This document shows, piece after piece, positions 24,102 to 32,889 of a stretch of 64,000 nucleotides of DNA. The notes under the pieces were generated by a model that ran no database searches, was not told where the DNA came from, and saw only the letters and a list, made by a program, of their open reading frames with translations. The stretch comes from Phenylobacterium sp. (GTDB lineage Bacteria > Pseudomonadota > Alphaproteobacteria > Caulobacterales > Caulobacteraceae). The position numbers and the translations under genes are program-made. Where the stretch lies: contig NZ_WGNY01000044.1 in NCBI RefSeq assembly GCF_016124325.1, forward strand, positions 26,491 through 90,490, written 5' to 3'. The first letter of the stretch is position 1, and each line of letters begins with the position of its first letter.

Positions 24102-24731
24102 CTACGCCTCCGCTGCCTCGGGCTGGGACTTTTCCAGCGCCCGCTTGTAGGCGTCGCGGCCCATGGTGCGGGCGAGGTAGGCGTGTTCGGCCTCGCCCAG
24201 GCTCGCCACCTCGTGCTGGCGGCCCAGTTCCAGGGCGTAGGCCACCGAGATGTCGGCGGCCGTGAACCGGTCGCCGGCCATGTAGGGCGCCTGCTCGAGC
24301 TGGCGCCTCACCAGCCGGAGCCGCTTCTCGGCCGCCGCCTTCGCCCAGGCGGCGCCCCAGTTGTCGCGCTCGGCCTCCGGCGCGAGGAAGCGGCTGACGA
24401 TCGGCGTCATCATCAAGGCGGCGAGGCCCGCTTCGCCCAGGTGAAGGAACTGCTGGTACGCTGGGAAGGCGGGGTCGTCGGGCGCCGGCGCCATCGGCGT
24501 CGGCCCGTAGCGGGCCATCAGGTACTCCATGATGGCGATCGACTCGACCATGGTGACGTCACCGTCCCGCAACACCGGGATGTAGGTGGCGGGATTGGCC
24601 GCCACGAACTCCGCGTCGACTTCGTCGGACAGCATGTCCACCTGCCGCACGCGATAGTCGAGGCCCATCTCCTCCATCAGCCAGACAACGCGCAGCGAGC
24701 GCGAGGTCTGGCCGCCGAACACGGTGATCAT
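24102..24731 (-). CDS. Glutathione S-transferase
   Basis: A 209-residue protein with an N-terminal thioredoxin-like half (MITVFGGQTSRSLRVVWLME, then VESIAIMEYL for the glutathione gamma-Glu site, and the cis-Pro in ATYIPVLRD) and an all-helical C-terminal half with the GDRFTAADISVAYAL N-capping motif. A Ser (S11) near residue 10 is the probable thiolate-stabilising residue. It lies 28 bp downstream of cysK in the same direction, a plausible pairing in thiol metabolism. The electrophile substrate is unknown. Confidence 0.9.
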   Translation of the reverse strand: MITVFGGQTSRSLRVVWLMEEMGLDYRVRQVDMLSDEVDAEFVAANPATYIPVLRDGDVTMVESIAIMEYLMARYGPTPMAPAPDDPAFPAYQQFLHLGEAGLAALMMTPIVSRFLAPEAERDNWGAAWAKAAAEKRLRLVRRQLEQAPYMAGDRFTAADISVAYALELGRQHEVASLGEAEHAYLARTMGRDAYKRALEKSQPEAAEA

Positions 24732-24759
24732 GCGGTCTCCTCCCGGGACAGCGGAACGT

Positions 24760-25818
24760 CTACTGCGCCGGCTGCAGGGCGTCGGCGAACATCGGGCTCG
24801 ACTTGAAGATCTCGATCTCCTCCTCGGTCATCTCGGCGGGCACGTCGGCGAAGAGCGGGGTGGAGAGATAGCGTTCGCCGGTGTCCGGCAGCATGGCCAC
24901 GATGGTCGAGCCCTTCGGCGCCTCCTGGGCCACCTTCAGCGCGCCGGCGAAGGTGGCGCCGGCGGTGATGCCCACGAAGATCCCCTCCTTCTGGGCCAGG
25001 TCCTGGCTGGCCTTCAGGGCCTCGGGGCCGGCGATCTGGACCAGCTTGTCGATCAGGCCGCCCGACACCGCCTCGCCCGCGATCTTGGGGATGAAGTCGG
25101 GCGTCCAGCCCTGCATCGGGTGGGGCGCCCAGGCCGGGTGGCCGGCGGCGGGCGAACCGTCGGGGCGGCGCTCCTGCGGCTGGCCGCTTTCCATCAGGGT
25201 CGCGCCGACCGGCTCGCAGACCACGATCTTGGTGTCGGGCCGTTCCTGGCGCAGGACGCGCGCCACGCCGGTCAGCGTGCCGCCGGTGCCGTAACCGGTG
25301 ACCCAGTAGTCGAACCGCTCGCCCTTGAAGTCGGCCACCAGCTCGCGCGCGGTGGTGCGCGAATGCATGTCGGGATTGGCCTCGTTCTCGAACTGCCGGC
25401 TGAGGAACCAGCCGTGGGTCTCGGCCAGCTCCTTGGCCTTGTCGACCATGCCGGTGCCGCGCAGGGCCGCCGGCGTCGTCACCACCTTGGCGCCCAGGAA
25501 GCGCATCAGGCGGCGGCGCTCGATGCTGAAGCTCTCGGCCATGGTGACCACGAGCGGGTAGCCCTTGACCGCACAGACCATGGCCAGGCCGATGCCGGTG
25601 TTGCCGCTGGTGGCTTCGATGACCGTCTGGCCGGGCTTCAGCGCGCCGCTCTTCTCGGCCGCCTCGATCACGCCCAGCGCCAGGCGGTCCTTCACCGAGC
25701 CCAGCGGATTGAAGGCCTCGACCTTCACGTAGAGGTTCACGTGATCGGGCGCGAGTTTGTTGATGCGCACCAGGGGCGTGTTCCCGACGGTGTCCAGGAT
25801 GCTGTCGTATTTCGCCAT
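24760..25818 (-). CDS. cysK: Cysteine synthase A (O-acetylserine sulfhydrylase)
   Basis: A 352-residue PLP enzyme. The PLP-binding Lys43 lies in PLGSVKDRLALG, the substrate loop is EATSGNTGIGLAMV and the phosphate-binding loop is GYGTGGTLTGVAR. It is longer than the typical 310 residues because of an insertion around residues 205-240 (QERRPDGSPAAGHPAWAPHP) and a C-terminal extension. Predicted reaction: O-acetylserine plus sulfide gives cysteine. GGAGG precedes the ATG. It is probably cotranscribed with the downstream GST gene. Confidence 0.92.
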   Translation of the reverse strand: MAKYDSILDTVGNTPLVRINKLAPDHVNLYVKVEAFNPLGSVKDRLALGVIEAAEKSGALKPGQTVIEATSGNTGIGLAMVCAVKGYPLVVTMAESFSIERRRLMRFLGAKVVTTPAALRGTGMVDKAKELAETHGWFLSRQFENEANPDMHSRTTARELVADFKGERFDYWVTGYGTGGTLTGVARVLRQERPDTKIVVCEPVGATLMESGQPQERRPDGSPAAGHPAWAPHPMQGWTPDFIPKIAGEAVSGGLIDKLVQIAGPEALKASQDLAQKEGIFVGITAGATFAGALKVAQEAPKGSTIVAMLPDTGERYLSTPLFADVPAEMTEEEIEIFKSSPMFADALQPAQ

Positions 25819-25971
25819 CGCACGGCCTCCGCTCGCACCGCCGGATCGCGGCGGGCGATGGGCGCGCTCCGGGGCCGACCTGTCAACCGGCGTTCTCGCG
25901 TCTGGCGGCGATGTGAGGAGAATTCGACGGCCGGACCCGAGCGCCGCTCGGCCCGCCGCGCGAGGAAACCG

Positions 25972-26048
25972 TGGTAGCTGGGGGCGGGCTCGAACCGCCG
26001 ACCTGTGGGTTATGAATCCACCGCTCTAACCAGCTGAGCTACCCAGCC
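25972..26048 (-). tRNA. tRNA-Met (anticodon CAU)
   Basis: A full cloverleaf can be folded on the minus strand: acceptor GGCTGGG with CCCAGCT (first pair G-U), D-arm GCTC...GAGC, anticodon loop TTCATAA (anticodon at 26012-26014), T-arm GGCGG-TTCGAGC-CCGCC and an encoded CCA. The acceptor and D-arm match elongator methionine tRNA of alphaproteobacteria. tRNA-Ile with modified CAU is less likely. The anticodon stem carries one A-C mismatch next to the loop. Confidence 0.93.
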
Positions 26049-26162
26049 ACGGTCGCGCGCCCCGAGGAGCCCTCGGAGCGCGAGGCGCGCCTTATAAGGT
26101 CAGGCGGGCCACGCTTCAAGCGCTTGGGCGAAGCGTCGCATGCGGCTACGTTGAGTCCCGCG

Positions 26163-27191
26163 ATGAGCGTCCTGCACCTCCTGGGAACGGCCGGCGAAGG
26201 CGGCGCGGAGACCTACTTCGTCGACCTCGTGGCGGCGCTGGCGCGCGCCGACGTGGCCCAGGCCGCCGCGATCCGCGCGAATCCGGTTCGCGAGGCCCGC
26301 CTGAAGGCCGCCGGAATCCCCACCAAGGTGCTGCGGTTCGGCGGGCCGCTCGACATCCTCACCCGCCCGGCCGCCGCCGGCTTCGCCACGCTTCACAAGG
26401 CCAGGGTGCTGCTCGCCTGGATGAACCGGGCCGCCCGCCACAGCCCGCGCGGGCCCTGGGCGCGGATCGGCCGCCTCGGCGGCTACTACAACCTCAAATA
26501 CTACAAGGGCTTCGACCATCTGGTGGCCAACACCGAGGACATCGCCGAGTGGGTGGTGGGCCAGGGCTGGCCGGCGGGACGCGTCACCTGCATCCCCAAC
26601 TTCGCCGCCGCCCCGGCCGACGCCGCGCCGGTGGACCGCGCCAGCCTCGACACGCCGGCCGACGTTCCCCTGCTGCTCTCCATGGGCCGCCTGCACGAGA
26701 ACAAGGCCCACGACGTCACGCTGCAGGCGCTGGCCCGTACGCCCGGCGCCTGGCTGTGGATCGCCGGCGTCGGCCCGCTGGAAGCCCAGCTCAAGAGCCT
26801 GGCCGAGGCGCTGGGCGTGGCCTCCCGCGTACGTTTCCTGGGCTGGCGCACCGACCCTTCGGCCCTCTACCGCACCGCCGACGTCTGCGTGTTCCCCTCG
26901 CGCTACGAACCCCTGGGCAATGTGGTGATCCAGGCCTGGGCCCATGGCCTGCCGATCGTGGCCGCCGAAAGCCAGGGGCCCAAGGCGCTGATCCGCGACG
27001 GCGCCGATGGCCTGCTCGCGCCGGTCGACGACGTGGACGCCCTGACCACGGCCATCGGCCGGCTGCTCGCCGACGCCCGGCTGCGGGCCCGGCTCGCCAA
27101 GGCCGGCGCCCAACGCGTCGAGGCCGAATTCTCGGAGGCGGCCGTCGTCGCCCAGTGGCGGGCTCTCTTCGCCGACTACGGGGCCGGCTGA
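26163..27191 (+). CDS. Glycosyltransferase family 4
   Basis: A 342-residue protein with a GT-B fold pattern: an N-terminal acceptor domain opening with LHLLGTAGEGGAETYFVDL, and a C-terminal Glycos_transf_1 domain with SMGRLHENKAHD, VRFLGWRTD and the nucleotide-sugar E-x7-E region in PSRYEPLGNVVIQAWAHGLP. It probably transfers a sugar to a cell-surface glycan at the cytoplasmic face. Its stop shares one base with the start of the asparagine-synthase gene, so the two are coupled. Confidence 0.9.
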   Translation: MSVLHLLGTAGEGGAETYFVDLVAALARADVAQAAAIRANPVREARLKAAGIPTKVLRFGGPLDILTRPAAAGFATLHKARVLLAWMNRAARHSPRGPWARIGRLGGYYNLKYYKGFDHLVANTEDIAEWVVGQGWPAGRVTCIPNFAAAPADAAPVDRASLDTPADVPLLLSMGRLHENKAHDVTLQALARTPGAWLWIAGVGPLEAQLKSLAEALGVASRVRFLGWRTDPSALYRTADVCVFPSRYEPLGNVVIQAWAHGLPIVAAESQGPKALIRDGADGLLAPVDDVDALTTAIGRLLADARLRARLAKAGAQRVEAEFSEAAVVAQWRALFADYGAG

Positions 27192-28996
27192 TGTGCGCCA
27201 TCGCCGGCCAGCTCGGTGGGACCGACGCGCCCGCCCAGGCGATGATCCGCGCACTGACCCACCGCGGGCCCGACGGGGTGCGGCTGGAGTCGGCGGCCGG
27301 CGCGGCCCTGGCGCACGCGCGCCTTTCCATCATCGACCTGGAGGGCGGCTGGCAGCCGCTTCACGCCGCCGGCGGCGTGGTGGTCGGCAACGGCGAGATC
27401 TACAACTACCTGGAGCTGGCGCGCGACCACGGGCTTGAGGAGGCGCTGGCCACCGGCTCCGACTTCGAGCCGCTCCTTCACCTCTACGCGCGCGAGGGCG
27501 AGGCGGCGTTCGACCGGCTGCGCGGGATGTACGCGTTCTGCCTGATCGGCCCCGACGGGCGCAGCTGGCTGGCCCGCGACCCCTTCGGCATCAAGCCGCT
27601 CTACATCATGGAGCACGCCGGCGGCCTGGCCTTCGCCTCCGAGCCGCGGGCCTTCTTCGCCGCCGGCCTGATGCAGCGGGTCCTCGACGACACGGCCGCG
27701 CGCGAACTGGTCGCCCTGAACTACGTCGTCGGCGAACGCACGCCGTTCCGGGGCCTGCGCCGGCTGGTCCCCGGCGAGATCGTCGAGGTGCGCGACGGCC
27801 GCATCGTCAGCGGAAAGCGGCGTTCCGCCCTCCCGCTCCTCCCTCGCAAGGGCGGGGGAGGTGGCGTCCCGGACCAGGCCCGGGGCGACGGAGGGGGCGC
27901 GGGCGTGGAAGCCCCCTCCACCGCTTCGCGGTCCCCCTCCCCCGCTCTGGCGGGGGAGGAGCGCCACCTCCTCGACCGTCTCGATGCGGTGCTGGAGGAC
28001 AGCGTGCGCGTGCACCAGCGCTCGGACGTGCCCTATGGGCTGTTCCTGTCGGGCGGGATCGATTCGGCGGCCATCGCCACCCTGATGGCGCGCCTCAACG
28101 AACGCCCCGTCACCGCCTTCACCTGCGGATTCAACGCACCCAAGTCTGAAATGGGGGGCGCGGCGGACGAACGCGCTCAGGCCGAGGCGGTGGCCCGCGC
28201 GCTGAACCTCGACTGGCGCGAGACCAGCTTCGGGGAAGAGGACTTCTGGCGGATCCTGCCGCAGGTCGCCTGGGCGCTGGACGATCCCACCGCCGACTAC
28301 GCGACCCTGCCCACCTACAAGCTGGCCGAGGCGGCCAAGGGGACCCTGACCGTCGTGCTCACCGGCGAAGGCGGCGACGAGCTGTTCGCCGGCTACGGCC
28401 GCTATCGCCGCGCGCTGCGGCCCCGTTGGCTGGGCGGCCGCCCGGCCGAGCCGCGCGCGGCCGATCCCGCCGTCCTCGCCCGCTGGCGCGACGCCGCCCG
28501 CCCGCCGCCCGGGCTGTCGCCGCTGCAGGCCGCGCAATGGGCCGACGTCGCCACCTGGCTGCCCGCTGACCTGCTGCTGAAGCTCGACCGCTGCCTGATG
28601 GCCCATGGCCTGGAGGGCCGCACGCCGTTCCTGGACCGCGAGGTGGCCGCCTTCGCCTGGGCCCTGCCCGACCGCTGCAAGGTGCGCGGCGGCTATGGCA
28701 AGTGGCTGCTGCGCAAGTGGCTGGAGCGCGCCTGCCCCGCCGCCCGGCCGTGGGCGAAGAAGCAGGGCTTCACCGTGCCCGTCGAGGCCTGGATCGCGCC
28801 GCGGGCCGCCGACATCGCCGCCCGCATCGGCAAGGTCGAGGCGGTCGCCCAGCTGTTCCCTGACGCCGCCGCGCGCATGACGGCGGGTCCGGCCGGCGCC
28901 AGATGGCCCTTGCTCTTCTTCGCGGTGTGGTCGCTGATCCACCTGGAAGGCGCCCAGCCGGGCGAGGCGGTCGCCGCCGTGGCCGGGCAGGCTTGA
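27191..28996 (+). CDS. asnB: Asparagine synthase (glutamine-hydrolysing) with in-frame repeat insertion
   Basis: A 601-residue protein. Residues 1-200 are a class II glutaminase with the nucleophile Cys2 (MCAIAGQL), HRGPDG and GNGEIYNY. Residues 260-590 are the ATP-dependent synthetase with the PP-loop LFLSGGIDSAAIA and LTGEGGDELFAGYGRY. Between them, residues about 213-258 (PLLPRKGGGGGVPDQ...SPSPALAGEE) are encoded by a palindromic repeat and look like a disordered linker. The reaction is Asp or an Asp-like acceptor plus Gln plus ATP. Coupling to a glycosyltransferase suggests amidation in surface-glycan synthesis rather than bulk asparagine supply. Confidence 0.9.
   Translation: MCAIAGQLGGTDAPAQAMIRALTHRGPDGVRLESAAGAALAHARLSIIDLEGGWQPLHAAGGVVVGNGEIYNYLELARDHGLEEALATGSDFEPLLHLYAREGEAAFDRLRGMYAFCLIGPDGRSWLARDPFGIKPLYIMEHAGGLAFASEPRAFFAAGLMQRVLDDTAARELVALNYVVGERTPFRGLRRLVPGEIVEVRDGRIVSGKRRSALPLLPRKGGGGGVPDQARGDGGGAGVEAPSTASRSPSPALAGEERHLLDRLDAVLEDSVRVHQRSDVPYGLFLSGGIDSAAIATLMARLNERPVTAFTCGFNAPKSEMGGAADERAQAEAVARALNLDWRETSFGEEDFWRILPQVAWALDDPTADYATLPTYKLAEAAKGTLTVVLTGEGGDELFAGYGRYRRALRPRWLGGRPAEPRAADPAVLARWRDAARPPPGLSPLQAAQWADVATWLPADLLLKLDRCLMAHGLEGRTPFLDREVAAFAWALPDRCKVRGGYGKWLLRKWLERACPAARPWAKKQGFTVPVEAWIAPRAADIAARIGKVEAVAQLFPDAAARMTAGPAGARWPLLFFAVWSLIHLEGAQPGEAVAAVAGQA
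27829..27962. repeat. Palindromic repeat inside asnB
   Basis: A GC-rich inverted-repeat element (CCTCCCTCGCAAGGGCGGGG at the left, CCCCGCTCTGGCGGGGGAGG at the right, with GGAGGGGGC facing GCCCCCTCC internally). It is of the same general kind as the elements at 57870-58002 and 62292-62409. Its length keeps the asnB reading frame open. Confidence 0.75.
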
Positions 28997-29007
28997 GGGG
29001 GTTTGCG

Positions 29008-29865
29008 ATGATCCGATGGATGCTGGCCGGCGCGCTGTCGATGGCCATGAGCGCCGTGGCCCAGGCCGCCCCACCCGCGGCGATCTTCACCGACCCGCCC
29101 GTCGATGCGGCCCATCCCGCGCGGATGGAGGTGCTGCACATCCCGACCGGCGGCGTGGAGGTGAACGCCATCGCCTATGTGCCCGCCGGCGCCGGGCCCC
29201 ACCCCACGGTCGTGCTGTTCCACGGCCTGCCCGGCAACGAGAAGAACCTCGATCTCGCCCAGGCCATGCGCCGCGCCGGCTGGACGGTGGTGGCGCCCAA
29301 CTACCGCGGCTCGTGGGGCAGCCCGGGGACCTTCAGCTTCAAGGGCAACCTCGACGACGCCCGCGCGGTGCTGGCCTACGTCCGCGATCCCGCCAACGCC
29401 GCCCGGCTGCAGATCGACGCGAAGAAGCTGGTCCTCGTGGGCCACTCGATGGGCGGCTGGGTCACCTCCCAGACCGCCGCGGCCGACGCCGACGTGGCCG
29501 GCGCGGTGCTGATCTCGGCCGCCGACGTGGGCCGCATCGCCGCCGCGCCCGAGGCGATGCGGATCGACCTGGCGAAGAACAACATGGAAGCGCTGGCCGG
29601 CGTCACGCCCCAGAGCATGGCCGCGGAGATGGCCACCCTTGGCGGGCACGGATTCGCCGACGCCGCGCCGGGGCTGGCGAAGCACCCGCTGCTGGTGCTG
29701 ACCGCCGACGACGGGCTGGCCCCCGGCGCCGAGGCCCTGGTGCTCGACGTGAAGCGCCGGGGCGGCAAGGTCCGCGTCGTCCACGTGGCCACCGACCACG
29801 GCTGGAACACCGCCCGCATCCGGCTGGAGAGCGAAGTGCTGGCCTGGCTGGCCGGCTTGCCCTAG
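29008..29865 (+). CDS. Secreted alpha/beta hydrolase
   Basis: A 285-residue protein with ribosome-binding site GAGGGG and a signal peptide (about 1-21, cleavage after AQA). It has the oxyanion HG in LFHGLPGNE, the nucleophile elbow GHSMGG, a probable acid Asp in LTADDGLAPGA and the catalytic His in ATDHGWN. It resembles dienelactone-hydrolase or peptidase S9-like esterases. Substrate unknown; likely periplasmic. It starts 11 bp after asnB. Confidence 0.87.
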   Translation: MIRWMLAGALSMAMSAVAQAAPPAAIFTDPPVDAAHPARMEVLHIPTGGVEVNAIAYVPAGAGPHPTVVLFHGLPGNEKNLDLAQAMRRAGWTVVAPNYRGSWGSPGTFSFKGNLDDARAVLAYVRDPANAARLQIDAKKLVLVGHSMGGWVTSQTAAADADVAGAVLISAADVGRIAAAPEAMRIDLAKNNMEALAGVTPQSMAAEMATLGGHGFADAAPGLAKHPLLVLTADDGLAPGAEALVLDVKRRGGKVRVVHVATDHGWNTARIRLESEVLAWLAGLP

Positions 29866-29900
29866 GCGGCTAGGTTGGCGACCTGATCAAACGACCCTCG

Positions 29901-30030
29901 CCGTCATCGCCCGGCTTGTCCGGGCGACCCATGAACATAGACAGCGGCCGGCTTGGCGGCGGCGGCGCGGCGTCCCGGCCTGCATGCTCGGCGTTTATGG
30001 GTGGCCCGGACAAGCCGGGCCATGACGACC
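29901..30030. repeat. Paired palindromic repeat (CCCGGCTTGTCCGGG type)
   Basis: CCGTCATCGCCCGGCTTGTC followed by CGGGCGACCCATGAAC faces TTTATGGGTGGCCCGGACAA followed by GCCGGGCCATGACGACC across about 55 bp. It fills the convergent gap between the hydrolase and flavoprotein genes (29866-30065), which holds no gene. Confidence 0.8.
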
Positions 30031-30065
30031 TGTAATGCTCTCAAGCTATTGATCGGGCTTTCAGC

Positions 30066-31178
30066 CTAGGCGCCCAGCCGCACCGCCACCTCTTCCCCGA
30101 TCGCCAGCGACGAGGTCAGCCCGGGACTTTCGATGCCGAACAGCGCCATCAGGCCGGGCAGGCCGTGGACCGCCTCGCCGTGGAGCTGGAAGTCGGGCTG
30201 CGGCTGGCCCGGTCCGTGCAGCTTGGGCCGCACGCCGGCGTAATCGGGGCTGAGCGCCCCGTCCGGCAGGCCCGGCCAGAACTTGCGGATGTAGCGATAA
30301 AACTCGCCCGCCGCGGCGGGATCGACCGTGTAGTCGGGCTCGTCCACGAAATGCAGGTCGGGGCCGAACACCCCCTGCCCGCCCAGGTCGCGCCGGTAGT
30401 GGGTGCCCAGGGCGCCGTGGATCGGCGGCGGATAGATCAGGCGGGCGAAGGGCGCCTTACCCGACAGCCGGAAGTACATGCCCTTGCCGAAATAGGCCTT
30501 GGGGATCTTGTCGGCCGGGAACCCCTCGATCTCGGCCGCCACAGCCTGGGCCGAGAGGCCCGGCGCGGTCACCAGCAGCCGGCAGGTCAGGGTCGTGGGC
30601 TCGGCCCCGCCGGCGCGGACCTCGAACCCGCCGCCGTCCAGCGGCGTCGCCCCCTCGAACGGCGTCGACAGCACCACGGCCCCGCCCGCGGCCTCGATCT
30701 CGCCCTGCAGGGCCAGCATGTAGGCGTGGCTCTCGAACACCCCGCTCTGCGGCGAGATCAGCGCGCCCTCGCAGGAAAGCTCGGGCTCCAGCGCCAGCGC
30801 CTGGGCCTCGGTCAGCCTGGCCATGCCCTCGACGTCGTTGGTCCGCGCCTGCTCCAGGATCGCGTCCAGCCGCTCCAGCCCCGCCGCGTCGGTCGCCACG
30901 ACCAGCTTGCCGCAGCGGTCGTAGTCCACGTGATGGGCGTCGCAGAAGGCGTACAGCATCCGCCGACCCTGCACGCACAGCCGCGCCTTCAGCGAACCGG
31001 TCGGATAGTAGAGCCCGCCGTGGATCACCTCGGAATTGCGCGAGGAGACCCCCTGGCCGATCGCGGCCTCCCGCTCCAGCACCGCCACGGTCAGGCCGCG
31101 CCGGGCCAGCGCATAGCCGCAGGCCAGGCCCACGGCGCCCGCCCCCACGACCACGGCGTCGAAATCGAACTCGGCCAT
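30066..31178 (-). CDS. FAD-dependent oxidoreductase, L-2-hydroxyglutarate oxidase-like
   Basis: A 370-residue protein from ATG 31178 (MAEFDFD); the frame extends further without support. The N-terminal FAD-binding motif is VVVGAGAVGLACGYALARRG with the acidic end VLERE. SSRNSEVIHGGLYY is characteristic of the L-2-hydroxyglutarate dehydrogenase/LhgO group, as is the DAO-type C-terminal region (DYAGVRPKLHGPG, FGIESPGLTSSLAIGE). Predicted role: oxidation of L-2-hydroxyglutarate or a related hydroxy acid with electrons to the quinone pool. Confidence 0.87.
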   Translation of the reverse strand: MAEFDFDAVVVGAGAVGLACGYALARRGLTVAVLEREAAIGQGVSSRNSEVIHGGLYYPTGSLKARLCVQGRRMLYAFCDAHHVDYDRCGKLVVATDAAGLERLDAILEQARTNDVEGMARLTEAQALALEPELSCEGALISPQSGVFESHAYMLALQGEIEAAGGAVVLSTPFEGATPLDGGGFEVRAGGAEPTTLTCRLLVTAPGLSAQAVAAEIEGFPADKIPKAYFGKGMYFRLSGKAPFARLIYPPPIHGALGTHYRRDLGGQGVFGPDLHFVDEPDYTVDPAAAGEFYRYIRKFWPGLPDGALSPDYAGVRPKLHGPGQPQPDFQLHGEAVHGLPGLMALFGIESPGLTSSLAIGEEVAVRLGA

Positions 31179-31270
31179 CGCCCCCGGCCTACAGTTCGGC
31201 GCGCCCGATGGGAAGCGCCAAGCCCGATCGGCTGCTAAGCTGGCGGCCGACACCGGATCGGAGTTTCGGA

Positions 31271-32569
31271 ATGACGGCGAGGGACCACAACGGCAACGCG
31301 CTTTCGGGCGCCTCGCAGGCGGCGGCCGATCGTTTCCAGGCCGCGCTCTCGGCTCACCACTGCCTCGCCGGCGATCCGATGGGTGACCTGAAGGCCGCCC
31401 TGGCCGACAGCCCCGGCTTCACCATGGCCCACGCCATGATGGCCTACCTCTGCCTCATGGGATCTGACGCCCCCACCCGGGCCCGGGGCGAGAAGTCCCT
31501 GGCCAAGGCCAAGGCCCTGCCCGCCGACGCCCGCGAGCAAGGCCACCTCGCCGCCCTCGACCGCATCGCCGCCGGGGAATACCGCGCCGCCGGCCGCGCC
31601 CTGGAGGACGTCACCCTCGACCATCCGCGCGACGTGCTGGCGCTGCAGGTCGGCCAGTCCATGGACTTCATGATCGGCGACGCGCGCATGCTGCGCGACC
31701 GCATCGGCCGGGCCCTGCCCGCCTGGAGCGAGGGCATGGCCGACCTCCACGCCATCCTCGGCATGCACGCTTTCGGCCTGGAGGAGACGGCGCTCTACGC
31801 CGAGGCCGAGGCCGCCGGCCGCCGCGCGATCGAACTGGAGCCACGCAACGGTTGGGCCCAGCACGCCGTGGCCCACGTGCTGGAGATGCAGGATCGCCGC
31901 CGCGACGGGATCGCCTGGATGCGCGCCAACCCCGACGCCTGGAGCCAGGGCAGCTACTTCGCCATCCACAACTGGTGGCACACGGCCCTCTTCCACCTGG
32001 GCCTCGGCGAGATCGACGAGGTGCTGGCCCTCTACGACGGGCCGATCTACGGCGAGCCTTCGACCATGGCGTTCGACATGGACGACGCCGCCGCCCTGCT
32101 CTGGCGGCTGAAGCTGATGGACGTCGACCTGGGCGGGCGCTGGGACACCCTGGCCGATGTCTACGAGAGCCAGCCTCACGGCCGCTTCGCCTTCGACGAC
32201 GCCCACGCGATGATGGCCTTCATGGGCGCCGGCCGCGAGGCGACCGCCCGCGCGCTCCTTTCCGACATGGCCGCCGCCGCCGAAGCCGAGGGCGAGAACG
32301 CCCGGATCATGCGCGAGGTGGGCCTGCCGGTGGCGCGCGCCATCCACGCCTATGGCCTCGGCGACCACGCCCGCGCCGTCGAGCTGTTGCGCGACGTGCG
32401 CAACGGCGCCGCCCGTTTCGGCGGCAGCCACGCCCAGCGCGACGTGCTGGACCTGACCCTGATCGCCGCCGCCCGACGGGCCGGCGAGACTAGCCTGGAG
32501 CGCGCCCTGCTGGCCGAGCGCGCCGCCGCGATCCCCCGCGCCGAACCCAGCCCCAGCCTCGCCGCCTGA
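31271..32569 (+). CDS. TPR protein of the TTC38 type
   Basis: A 432-residue soluble protein, mostly helical, with tetratricopeptide-like repeats (SPGFTMAHAMMAYLCLMG, EPRNGWAQHAVAHVLEMQ, GREATARALLSDMAA). The WAQHAVAHVLEMQ and FAIHNWWHTALFHLGLGE motifs are typical of the tetratricopeptide-repeat-38 family found in many proteobacteria. Molecular function is unknown. GGAG precedes the ATG by about nine bases. It is divergent from the flavoprotein gene, with about 90 bp between starts. Confidence 0.82.
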   Translation: MTARDHNGNALSGASQAAADRFQAALSAHHCLAGDPMGDLKAALADSPGFTMAHAMMAYLCLMGSDAPTRARGEKSLAKAKALPADAREQGHLAALDRIAAGEYRAAGRALEDVTLDHPRDVLALQVGQSMDFMIGDARMLRDRIGRALPAWSEGMADLHAILGMHAFGLEETALYAEAEAAGRRAIELEPRNGWAQHAVAHVLEMQDRRRDGIAWMRANPDAWSQGSYFAIHNWWHTALFHLGLGEIDEVLALYDGPIYGEPSTMAFDMDDAAALLWRLKLMDVDLGGRWDTLADVYESQPHGRFAFDDAHAMMAFMGAGREATARALLSDMAAAAEAEGENARIMREVGLPVARAIHAYGLGDHARAVELLRDVRNGAARFGGSHAQRDVLDLTLIAAARRAGETSLERALLAERAAAIPRAEPSPSLAA

Positions 32570-32593
32570 CGCCCCGAGGCTTGGGGCCAAACC

Positions 32594-32719
32594 CGCTCGT
32601 CCCGGCGAAGGCCGGGACCCAGATGGAGGGCCTTGGACGTGGCCTCACGAGGCTCTGTGGTCTTCCGATCCGCCTCCGCGCTCTGGGATCTGGATCCCGG
32701 CCTTCGCCGGGATGAGCGG
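32594..32719. repeat. REPIN-like inverted repeat pair, copy 3
   Basis: CGTCCCGGCGAAGGCCGGGA followed by CCCAGAT faces ATCTGGATCCCGGCCTTCGC followed by CGGGATGAGCGG across about 63 bp. It is the same unit and geometry as the pairs at 15771 and 22597. It occupies the start of the 320-bp gap between the TPR and PEP-CTERM genes; nothing else is recognised there. Confidence 0.82.
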
Positions 32720-32889
32720 ACGGATTGCATCGCGCTGCCGGGTCGCGACCTGAAGCTCCCGGAGGAAAAACTTCGATTTTCCCTGACCCGTGGCGCGCGC
32801 CGACGGCGCCTTACCTCCTGAGACGACCGACAGTCCGCCGGTCGACGCGTGCCGGGACTCCCATGGCCCCGGAGCAAAGGAGGGTTGGG

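Noticed and set aside
25972..26048. tRNA with CAU anticodon as a possible integration site
   Set aside because: No integrase, phage genes or duplicated tRNA end nearby; flanking genes look native.
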